The notes below the pieces were generated by a model that had not been told where the DNA came from, searched no databases, and was given only the letters and a program-made list of their open reading frames with translations. Below are positions 49,830 to 56,985 of a stretch of 64,000 bases of DNA, one piece after another; the stretch's first letter is position 1, and every line of letters begins with the position of its first letter. The stretch covers positions 186,001-250,000 of the forward strand of contig NZ_JAQJZJ010000007.1 of the NCBI RefSeq assembly GCF_027988105.1. The letters are read 5' to 3'. This stretch comes from Pseudomonas aestuarii (GTDB lineage: Bacteria > Pseudomonadota > Gammaproteobacteria > Pseudomonadales > Pseudomonadaceae). A program made the translations under genes and the position numbers.

Positions 49830-51797
49830 ATGCAACGGCGAGACTTCCTCACACTCAGCATTCGTTCGGCAATGGCGGCCGGGCTGACTGCCAGTATTCC
49901 CCTGGCACTGTTGCGCAGTCACAGCAGCCATGCGGCAATACTGGCCGCCGGTCTATCCGATCCGGCGGCCCAGCCACTGTTCGTCAACCTGGCGCCCAAT
50001 GCCCTGGATCCGCAATTCAGATACGCAGCGAGCAGCGGCAAGCTGCGTATCCGCGTGGCTGAGGCGCTACAGCTGACCGGTTTGTTGGGCGCGAATGGCC
50101 AGCCCGTGGTAACCCGTATCTGGGGCTACGGTCCGCACAATGGTCCGGTTAGCTGGCCGGGACGCACCCTCGAACTGGCGGCCAGTGCGGCGCCGCTGGA
50201 GGTGACCTGGGAAAATGATCTGATCGACGGCGCCTTGCCGCTGAGCCATCTGCTGCCGGTCGACGGCAGCCTGCACTGGGCCTATTCGCTGGCCGGTTAC
50301 CAGCACCGCGGGATCGTCACGGACGGTGTGCCCGTAGTCACCCATGTGCACGGTGGGCATAACGACAGTCCGTTCGACGGCAATCCCGAGTATTTCTTCT
50401 CGCCGCGCTTCAAGGTTACCGGGCCGCGCTGGGAGGCCCGCACCTATAGCTACGGCGGGCCCGACTGGAACCCGGTGGCCGGTACCCTGTGGTATCACGA
50501 TCATGCCCTGGGCATCACCCGCCTGAATGTCTATGCCGGCCTGGCCGGCTTCCTGATCCTGCGCGATGCCGACGACTCCGGCTTGCCGGGCAATCCTTTA
50601 GGGTTGCCCGCACCACCCTATGAACTGGGCTTCGCAGTTCAGGACCGGATGTTCCGCCACACCGGCGAACTCTTCTATCCTGCCTTCCCCGGCGATCCGT
50701 TCTACAGCGAATTCATCGACGAGGAGGAGGCCGAGTTGCCGGAGGAACTCTTCCCGGATGGCGGTCCGACTGCCCTGGCCGAGTTCTTCGGCGACCATAT
50801 GCTGGTCAACGGCGTCATCTGGCCTCGATACGAGGTCGAACAACGCCAATACCGGGTCAGGTTGCTCAATGGCTGCGACAGTCGCTTCATGCGCCTGTGC
50901 TTCAAGGTGGTCGCAGGCTGGGGTAGCGATCCGTCCGAGGGTGTGCGCCTGCCGTTTCAGGTCATCGGCTCCGATCAGAGCCTGCGACAGACAGCCGCTG
51001 AGGTTGAGGCGGTCGATTTCGCCCCTGGCGAACGCCTGGATCTGGTCATCGACTTCAAGGCGGTGCCCTGGGGCAGCCGGGTGATCATCGAGAATCTACT
51101 CGGCGATGCGCCCTTCGGCGGCAGTGAACCGAAGCGCGAAGACCTGTTCCCGGACCGCCGGACCGACCGCGTCATGGCCTTCGATGTCATGCTGCCGCTG
51201 TCGTCCAGAGCGGACACCGGGATAGCTCACGGCAGCTGGCTGGGTGGCGGTGCGCCGGGCACGGACGCCAGCCTGACGCGCAAGCTGGCGCTATTCGAAG
51301 GGACCGATCAGTACGGCCGCCTGCAACCGCTGCTGGGTACCGCCGAGCCGGTCATGGATGTCGCCGGCAATTGGGTCAACGGTGCGCTGGCCTGGCACAG
51401 CCCGATCACCGAGAATCCCGCCCTGGATACCAGTGAAATCTGGGAAATCTACAACGCCACCGGTGACGCCCATCCGATTCACCTGCACCTGGTGCACTTT
51501 GAAATTCTCGACCGCCAGCCGTTCAAGGCCAAACTGATCGAGCAGCCCTTGCTGCAGCACGATGGCAGTCTCGGCGAGGGTTATCGACTGGAGGACATCA
51601 AGCTGGTCGGCCAGCCCCGCGGGCCCGAGCCCCAGGAGCAGACCCGTCGCGATATGGTGGCGGCGCTGCCGGGCGAAGTCACCCGGATCCGGGCGCGATT
51701 CGACAAGCCGGGGCGCTATGTCTGGCACTGCCACATCCTCTCGCACGAGGATCACGAGATGATGCGGCCCTTCCATGTAGGCCCGGGGCCCTATTAG
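49830..51797 (+). CDS. Tat-exported multicopper oxidase (CotA/bilirubin-oxidase-like)
   Basis: This 655-residue protein has a twin-arginine signal (MQRRDFLTLSIRSAMAAG). All four copper motifs are present: HVHGGH, WYHDHALG, HPIHLHLVHFE and HCHILSHEDHEMM (the T1-T3 His-Cys-His). The three-cupredoxin layout is like CotA laccase, bilirubin oxidase and bacterial phenoxazinone-synthase-type enzymes; the long insert between domains 1 and 2 is larger than in CueO and there is no Met-rich loop. ATG at 49830 has GAGGTG upstream. It probably acts in the periplasm on phenolics or metal ions such as Mn(II); no partner gene shows which. Confidence 0.9.
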   Translation: MQRRDFLTLSIRSAMAAGLTASIPLALLRSHSSHAAILAAGLSDPAAQPLFVNLAPNALDPQFRYAASSGKLRIRVAEALQLTGLLGANGQPVVTRIWGYGPHNGPVSWPGRTLELAASAAPLEVTWENDLIDGALPLSHLLPVDGSLHWAYSLAGYQHRGIVTDGVPVVTHVHGGHNDSPFDGNPEYFFSPRFKVTGPRWEARTYSYGGPDWNPVAGTLWYHDHALGITRLNVYAGLAGFLILRDADDSGLPGNPLGLPAPPYELGFAVQDRMFRHTGELFYPAFPGDPFYSEFIDEEEAELPEELFPDGGPTALAEFFGDHMLVNGVIWPRYEVEQRQYRVRLLNGCDSRFMRLCFKVVAGWGSDPSEGVRLPFQVIGSDQSLRQTAAEVEAVDFAPGERLDLVIDFKAVPWGSRVIIENLLGDAPFGGSEPKREDLFPDRRTDRVMAFDVMLPLSSRADTGIAHGSWLGGGAPGTDASLTRKLALFEGTDQYGRLQPLLGTAEPVMDVAGNWVNGALAWHSPITENPALDTSEIWEIYNATGDAHPIHLHLVHFEILDRQPFKAKLIEQPLLQHDGSLGEGYRLEDIKLVGQPRGPEPQEQTRRDMVAALPGEVTRIRARFDKPGRYVWHCHILSHEDHEMMRPFHVGPGPY

Positions 51798-51886
51798 CGT
51801 GAGGCGGTAGCTCGTGCCATCGCCTCGAGCAGGCCGTCGGAGCTTTTCAGGTCCGACGGTGCGCCCTTGTCAGCGGCCAGGGCCGT

Positions 51887-53083
51887 TCAGGCAGACTGCC
51901 GACCGCCATTGAGGATCGCCAGGCACAGTAGACCGGCGACTATGCCCCAGAACGCCGAACCGACCGAGAACAGGCTCATGCCCGAGGCGGTGACCAGGAA
52001 GGTGATCAGCGCCGCCTCGCGTTCCTTGGGTTCGCTCATGGCCTGGGTCAGGCCGCCGATGATCGAGGCGAACAGCGCCAGCGCCGCGATCGACAGGATC
52101 AGCGCCTGGGGCAGGGCGGTGAACAGCGCGGCCAGGGTGGCGCCGAAGATCCCGGCGATACCGTAGAACAGGCCGCACCAGATGGCCGCGGTATAGCGCT
52201 TTTTCGGGTCTTCATGGGCCTCGGGGCCGGCGCAGATCGCCGCGCTGATGGCCGCCATATGGATGCCATGGGAGCCGAAGGGCGCCAGCAGGATCGAGAG
52301 CAGGCCGGTGCTGGTGAGCAGCTTGGAGGCCGGCACCTGGTAGCCGTTGGCACGCAGCACGGCGATGCCTGGCAGGTTCTGCGAGGCCATGGCGACGATG
52401 AACAGCGGGATGCCGATGCTGATCGCCGCGGCCAGTGAGAAGCTCGGCGTGGTCCATACCGGGGTGGCCAGTTGCAGCTCGAACTCGCTGAAATCCAGCA
52501 GACCGAACAACCCAGCCAGCAGGCAGCCGACGATCAGCGCCGCCAGCACCGCATAACGCGGCAGCAGGCGTTTGCCCAGCAGGTAGGCGAGCAGCATCGC
52601 CACCACCAGCTGCGGCTGCTGCTCGGCGGCGCCGCAGATCTCCAGACCGATCTTGAACAGCACCCCGGCCAGCAAGGCGGCGGCGATTGAGGCGGGGATA
52701 CGCCGCATGATGTGGTCGAAGCTGCCGGTCAGGCCGATCAGCACGATCAGCCCCGAGGCGAGGATATAGGCACCGATCGCCTCGCCGTAAGGCACCCCCG
52801 GCAGGCTGCTGATCAGCAGCGCCGCGCCGGGCGTCGACCAGGCGATCATCACCGGCGCGCGGTAGCGCAGCGACAGGCCGATGGAGCCGATCGCCATGCC
52901 GATCGACAGCGCCCAGATCCATGAGGAAATCTGCCCGCTGCTCAGGCCGGCGGCCTGGCCGGCCTGGAACATCAGCACCAGTGAACTGGTGTAGCCGGTG
53001 AGCATGGCGATGAAGCCGGCGACTACCGCCGAGGTCGAGGTGTCGGCCAGTGGCCGCAGGCGTGTCTGGACCGCTTCGCTCAT
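51887..53083 (-). CDS. BenE-family benzoate/proton symporter-like transporter
   Basis: This 398-residue membrane protein has 10-12 helices. VMIAWSTPGAALLISSLPGVPYGEAIGAYI and ASQNLPGIAVLRANGYQVP are typical for BenE/YdcO transporters. There are no benzoate-degradation genes nearby, so the substrate is not assured. Its ATG starts directly after the LysE stop (53084), so the two are in one operon. Confidence 0.88.
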   Translation of the reverse strand: MSEAVQTRLRPLADTSTSAVVAGFIAMLTGYTSSLVLMFQAGQAAGLSSGQISSWIWALSIGMAIGSIGLSLRYRAPVMIAWSTPGAALLISSLPGVPYGEAIGAYILASGLIVLIGLTGSFDHIMRRIPASIAAALLAGVLFKIGLEICGAAEQQPQLVVAMLLAYLLGKRLLPRYAVLAALIVGCLLAGLFGLLDFSEFELQLATPVWTTPSFSLAAAISIGIPLFIVAMASQNLPGIAVLRANGYQVPASKLLTSTGLLSILLAPFGSHGIHMAAISAAICAGPEAHEDPKKRYTAAIWCGLFYGIAGIFGATLAALFTALPQALILSIAALALFASIIGGLTQAMSEPKEREAALITFLVTASGMSLFSVGSAFWGIVAGLLCLAILNGGRQSA

Positions 53084-53698
53084 CTACAGGACTCCATTGA
53101 CGTCGGCGAGAATCGGGTACAGCGAGGCCACCAGCAGCAGGGCCATGCCGATATTGAAGCCGCGCAGCACCCGTGGATTGCTCAACCAGTTGCGCAGCAG
53201 GCTGCCGGCCATGGTCCAGAGGCCGACGCTGGGGCAGTTGACCAGGGCGAACAGCGCCGCGATCAGCAGCACATTGACCACGAAATTGTCCTGCGGGGTA
53301 TAGGTGGTGATGGCGCCGATGGCCATCACCCAGGCCTTGGGGTTGACCCATTGAAACGCCGCGGCCTGGAGGAAGCTGAATGGCTTGCCGCTGGCTTGAG
53401 CTTGGCTGTCCGGTGCACCGGCGTGGGCGATGTTCCAGGCCAGGTAGAGCAGATAGGTCGCGCCCAGATAACGCAGCACGCTGTAGAGCATCGGCACCTG
53501 TTCGAACACCTGGCCGAGGCCCAAGCCCACCGCCATCACCAGCAGCATGAAACCCAGGCTGATTCCGAACATATGCGGCAGGCTGCGGCGCATGCCGAAG
53601 TTCACCCCGGAGGCGAGCAGCATCATGTTGTTCGGCCCCGGCGTCACCGAGGTGACGAAGGCGAAGGCGATAAAGGCGATCAGCAGTTCAGTGGTCAT
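53084..53698 (-). CDS. LysE-family amino-acid exporter
   Basis: This 204-residue protein has six helices and the RhtB/LysE hallmark FVTSVTPGPNNMMLLASGVNFG at the N-terminus; FQWVNPKAWVMAIGAI in the middle is also typical. It exports amino acids or homoserine lactones in this family. It is divergent from nothing: the MarR gene upstream is on the same strand 140 bp away. The next gene, BenE, follows with zero spacing. Confidence 0.93.
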   Translation of the reverse strand: MTTELLIAFIAFAFVTSVTPGPNNMMLLASGVNFGMRRSLPHMFGISLGFMLLVMAVGLGLGQVFEQVPMLYSVLRYLGATYLLYLAWNIAHAGAPDSQAQASGKPFSFLQAAAFQWVNPKAWVMAIGAITTYTPQDNFVVNVLLIAALFALVNCPSVGLWTMAGSLLRNWLSNPRVLRGFNIGMALLLVASLYPILADVNGVL

Positions 53699-53838
53699 GG
53701 TGGCGGCACTCGGGGTCTGTGCTGCTCAGCCTAAGGGCAGTTGTGCCGTGCGTCGCGGTACAGCGGGGCAGGCAATGGGTAGTACAGTTGGCAGCCGTGC
53801 GCTGAGGCGGGCGGTACAGTTGCCCTGCACAAGGCGTT

Positions 53839-54294
53839 TTAACCTTGCGCCGAGCCGCCCTGATAGCTGTTGCCCAGAGCCTGATTGACCTCGAGCCAGC
53901 CCTGTACGGCCTCTTCACCGACTTCGCCAAAGGCCCGCTGCAGCAACTTGGCCTGCTCGCGGCGCAGGGCCAGTTCCAGCTTGGCCCCTTCGGCGGTAAA
54001 GCCGAGCAGGCGTTTGCGCTTGTCGTCCTCGGCCGCCAGGCTCTCCACCAGGCCCATTTCCAGCAACTGGCGCAGCGGCGTATTCAGCGCCTGCTTACTC
54101 ACCCCCAGGTAGGCCAGCAGTTCCTTCATGCTCAGCCCGGGGTACTTGGCGATAAAAAACAGAATGCGGTGGTGCACGCGCGACAAACCGCGACGCGCCA
54201 GCATCTCGTCGGCCTTGGCGGTGAACGCCTGGTAACCGAAGAAGAAGGCCTCCATGGCGGCTTGCTGGGTGGTGACGTTCTTGAGGTCAAGCAT
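53839..54294 (-). CDS. MarR-family transcriptional regulator
   Basis: This 151-residue winged-helix regulator has an N-terminal dimerisation helix, HTH (SMKELLAYLGVSKQALNTPLRQLLEMGLVES) and the wing with DDKRKRLLGFT. It is divergent from a PLP aminotransferase with 94 bp between starts. Two 17-bp palindromes (54298-54314 and 54340-54356), exactly 42 bp apart centre to centre, make autorepression and control of the aminotransferase likely. LysE and BenE downstream on the same strand may be part of its regulon. Confidence 0.9.
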   Translation of the reverse strand: MLDLKNVTTQQAAMEAFFFGYQAFTAKADEMLARRGLSRVHHRILFFIAKYPGLSMKELLAYLGVSKQALNTPLRQLLEMGLVESLAAEDDKRKRLLGFTAEGAKLELALRREQAKLLQRAFGEVGEEAVQGWLEVNQALGNSYQGGSAQG

Positions 54295-54297
54295 TAA

Positions 54298-54314
54298 GGT
54301 CAAGCCTGTTGACG
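54298..54314. promoter_or_regulatory. MarR operator candidate A (imperfect)
   Basis: GGTCAAG-CCT-GTTGACG, the imperfect version of site B, directly upstream of the MarR start codon (54294), where a bound protein would block its translation-start region or promoter. Confidence 0.6.
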
Positions 54315-54339
54315 TATTGGGTCGGGGTATCGTAATTTC

Positions 54340-54356
54340 GGTCAAACAGTTTGACC
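54340..54356. promoter_or_regulatory. MarR operator candidate B (perfect)
   Basis: GGTCAAA-CAG-TTTGACC is a perfect 7-3-7 palindrome, 32 bp upstream of the aminotransferase start. It lies 42 bp, about four helical turns, from site A. Confidence 0.7.
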
Positions 54357-54388
54357 TATTTTTATTAGCCTTTGCTACCGGTGTCTCC

Positions 54389-55555
54389 ATGGCCTTCTCC
54401 GAACGCGTTGCCCGCCTGAAAAGCTCCTTGATCCGTGAAATTCTCGCCGCGGCGCAGCGCCCGGAAGTGATGTCGTTCGCCGGTGGCCTGCCGGCCGAGC
54501 CGATGCTGCCCAAGGTCGAATGGGCGGATATGCCGACCAGCATGGGCCAGTACGGCATGAGCGAAGGCGAGCCGGAATTGCGCGAGGCCATCGCCGAGGA
54601 GGCCCGCGCCCTCGGCGTACCCTGCGATGCCACCCAGGTGCTGATCGTCAGCGGTTCGCAGCAGACCCTGGACCTGGCCAGCAAACTGTTTATCGATCCG
54701 GGTACCGAAGTATTGCTCGAGGCGCCGACCTATCTGGCCGCCTTGCAGGCCTTCCAGTTGTTCGGCGCCGACTGCATCGCCGTGCCGCAGGAAGCCGATG
54801 GCCCGCAGATCGACGCCCTGCGTCAGCGCCTGGAACAGCACAAGCCGGCCTTTGCCTACCTGATTCCGACCTTCCAGAACCCTTCGGCGGTGCGCTACAG
54901 CGAAGCCAAGCGCGATGCGGTGGCGGCCTTGCTCGACGAGTTCGGCGTGACCCTGATCGAGGATGAACCCTACCGCGAGCTGGTGTTCGACGAGGGCAGC
55001 GCCACGCCAATTGTCAGCCGCCTGCACAAGGCCAGCTGGATCTATACCGGCACCGTGTCGAAAACCCTGTTGCCGGGGCTACGCGTCGGTTACCTGATCG
55101 CCACCCCGGATCTGTTCCCCTATCTGCTGCGTCTCAAGCAGTCGGCGGATTTGCACACCAACCGCGTCGGCCAGTGGCAGGCCCTGCAATGGTTGGGCAC
55201 CCGTCACTACCGTGAGCATCTGGCCGAATTGCGCGACTTCTACCGCATCCGCCGCGACGCCATGCAAGTGGTGTTGCAGGAGCACTTCGGCGATCTGGCC
55301 GATTGGCAGATTCCCCAGGGTGGCCTGTTTTTCTGGCTGACCCTCAAGCAGCCGCTGGATACGCGCACCTTGCTCGAGCCGGCGCTGGCGCAGAACGTTG
55401 CCTTCATGCCGGGAGAGCCGTTTTTCATCGACCCGGACCGGCATCCGGGGCACATGCGGCTTAACTTCAGCCATATCGCCCCGGCGCGCTTGAACGAAGG
55501 CCTCAAGCGCCTGGCCGGAGTGATCCGCGAAGCGCAGGCCAACCTGGCGGCTTGA
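54389..55555 (+). CDS. PLP-dependent aminotransferase (class I/II, 2-aminoadipate/LysN-like)
   Basis: This 388-residue enzyme has fold type I features: FAGGLPAEPMLP near the N-terminus, IVSGSQQTLDLASKLFIDPG, the aspartate in LIEDEPYRELVF and the PLP lysine in TGTVSKTLLPGLRVGYL. It is the stand-alone aminotransferase related to the MocR domain and to 2-aminoadipate or aromatic aminotransferases. No HTH is fused to it; the divergent MarR gene seems to supply control. The substrate may be an amino acid that LysE also exports, but this is inference. Confidence 0.9.
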   Translation: MAFSERVARLKSSLIREILAAAQRPEVMSFAGGLPAEPMLPKVEWADMPTSMGQYGMSEGEPELREAIAEEARALGVPCDATQVLIVSGSQQTLDLASKLFIDPGTEVLLEAPTYLAALQAFQLFGADCIAVPQEADGPQIDALRQRLEQHKPAFAYLIPTFQNPSAVRYSEAKRDAVAALLDEFGVTLIEDEPYRELVFDEGSATPIVSRLHKASWIYTGTVSKTLLPGLRVGYLIATPDLFPYLLRLKQSADLHTNRVGQWQALQWLGTRHYREHLAELRDFYRIRRDAMQVVLQEHFGDLADWQIPQGGLFFWLTLKQPLDTRTLLEPALAQNVAFMPGEPFFIDPDRHPGHMRLNFSHIAPARLNEGLKRLAGVIREAQANLAA

Positions 55556-55622
55556 TCCAGTCGTGCGGCCTCGCCACGCGGCAACGGTGCATATGACAGA
55601 CGAATGAAGGGAGAGCAGGGCA

Positions 55623-56225
55623 ATGTACAAGGTCTACGGCGATACCCGGTCGGGCAACTGCTACAAGGTCAAGTTGATGCTCAACCTGCTGGGTATTGCC
55701 CATGAGTGGGTGGCCATGGACATCCTCAAGGGCGAAACCCAGAGCGAGGCCTTCCTGGCCAAGAACCCCAACGGCAAGATTCCGGTGCTGGAGCTGGAGG
55801 ATGGCACCTGCCTGTGGGAGTCCAATGCGATTCTCAACTTCCTCGCCGACGGCACGGAGTTTCTGCCCAGCGAGCCGCGCCTGCGCACCCAGGTGCTGCA
55901 GTGGCAGTTCTTCGAGCAGTACAGCCACGAGCCCTACATCGCCGTGGCACGCTTTATCCAGCTCTACCAGGGCCTGCCCGAGGCGCGGCGCAAGGAGTAC
56001 GAGGAGTGCCATGTGCGCGGGCACAAGGCGCTCAAGGTGATGGAGCGGCAGCTGCAGCGCACCGCTTACCTGGTCGGTGAGCAGTATTCGATCGCCGATA
56101 TCGCGCTGTACGCCTACACCCATGTGGCCGATGAGGGCGGCTTCGACCTCGGCCCCTATCCGGCCATTCGCACCTGGCTCGATCGGGTGGCCAGCCATCC
56201 GCAGCATGTGAGCATGCTGGGGTAA
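55623..56225 (+). CDS. Glutathione S-transferase family protein
   Basis: This 200-residue protein has a thioredoxin-like N-domain (KVYGDTRSGNCYKVKLMLNLL, with Ser/Cys at the catalytic place; NPNGKIPVLELEDGTCLWESNAIL) and an all-helical C-domain (YSIADIALYAYTHVADEGGFDLGPYPAIRTWLDRV). Related to GstB-like bacterial enzymes. It follows the aminotransferase by 67 bp on the same strand. Electrophile detoxification is the general role; the substrate is unknown. Confidence 0.93.
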   Translation: MYKVYGDTRSGNCYKVKLMLNLLGIAHEWVAMDILKGETQSEAFLAKNPNGKIPVLELEDGTCLWESNAILNFLADGTEFLPSEPRLRTQVLQWQFFEQYSHEPYIAVARFIQLYQGLPEARRKEYEECHVRGHKALKVMERQLQRTAYLVGEQYSIADIALYAYTHVADEGGFDLGPYPAIRTWLDRVASHPQHVSMLG

Positions 56226-56359
56226 CCAGGCGTCCCGCATCTACTCGATGCACGCAACATGTTTCGCCGGGCTGCTAAAGTTCCAGGCAGGTCGAGCAGT
56301 CGACTGCTTTGACACAATGCCAGCCACCTTGGCGGCAACCGTCCGGAGTGACGCCGCCC

Positions 56360-56980
56360 ATGATCGAAACCCCCAGTCGCAAAATCCAGTTGGCGCTGAT
56401 CGTCGTCATGCTCCTGCTGATCTGGCTGTGGGCCGCGATCAACCCCTTGAGTCGCGAGGACTGGTTGCTGGAGAACCTGCTGGTGTTCTTTTTCGCCGGC
56501 TTGTTGCTGGCGACCTATCGACGCTTTGCCTTTTCCCTGACGGCGTATTGGCTGTTCGCCCTGTTCATGGGCATGCACCTGTATGGCTCCCATTACACCT
56601 ACTCGCAAACGCCCCTCGGCTTTTGGTTTCAGGATGCCTTTGCTCTGGGCCGCAACCACTACGACCGGCTGGTGCACTTTTCCTTTGGCTTGCTGCTGGT
56701 CTATCCGCTGCGGGAATTACTGCAGCGTTCGGCCAGGCTCGCCGGCAGGTGGCTGGCGATCCTCAGCCTCGCCGTGGTGATGGCCATGAGCGCATTCTAC
56801 GAACAGGTGGAAATGCTCGCGGCCGTGCTGGTCAGCCCGGAACTGGGTTCGGCCTTCCTGGGTACTCAAGGCGACGAATGGGATGCCCAGAAGGATTCCG
56901 GATTGGCCATGCTGGGTGCCTTGAGTATGTTGCTGCTGCTCGCGCTAGGGCCGTCGCAAGAACCGGCTGGGCGGTGTTGA
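56360..56980 (+). CDS. DUF2238 (YjdF-like) inner-membrane protein
   Basis: This 206-residue protein has six predicted helices and the DUF2238 hallmarks HLYGSHYTYSQTPLGFW, NHYDRLVHFSFGLLL and TQGDEWDAQKDSGLAMLGAL. ATG at 56360 has GGAG upstream. It converges with the P-type ATPase gene, whose stop is only 6 bp away. Function unknown. Confidence 0.88.
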   Translation: MIETPSRKIQLALIVVMLLLIWLWAAINPLSREDWLLENLLVFFFAGLLLATYRRFAFSLTAYWLFALFMGMHLYGSHYTYSQTPLGFWFQDAFALGRNHYDRLVHFSFGLLLVYPLRELLQRSARLAGRWLAILSLAVVMAMSAFYEQVEMLAAVLVSPELGSAFLGTQGDEWDAQKDSGLAMLGALSMLLLLALGPSQEPAGRC

Positions 56981-56985
56981 AACGC

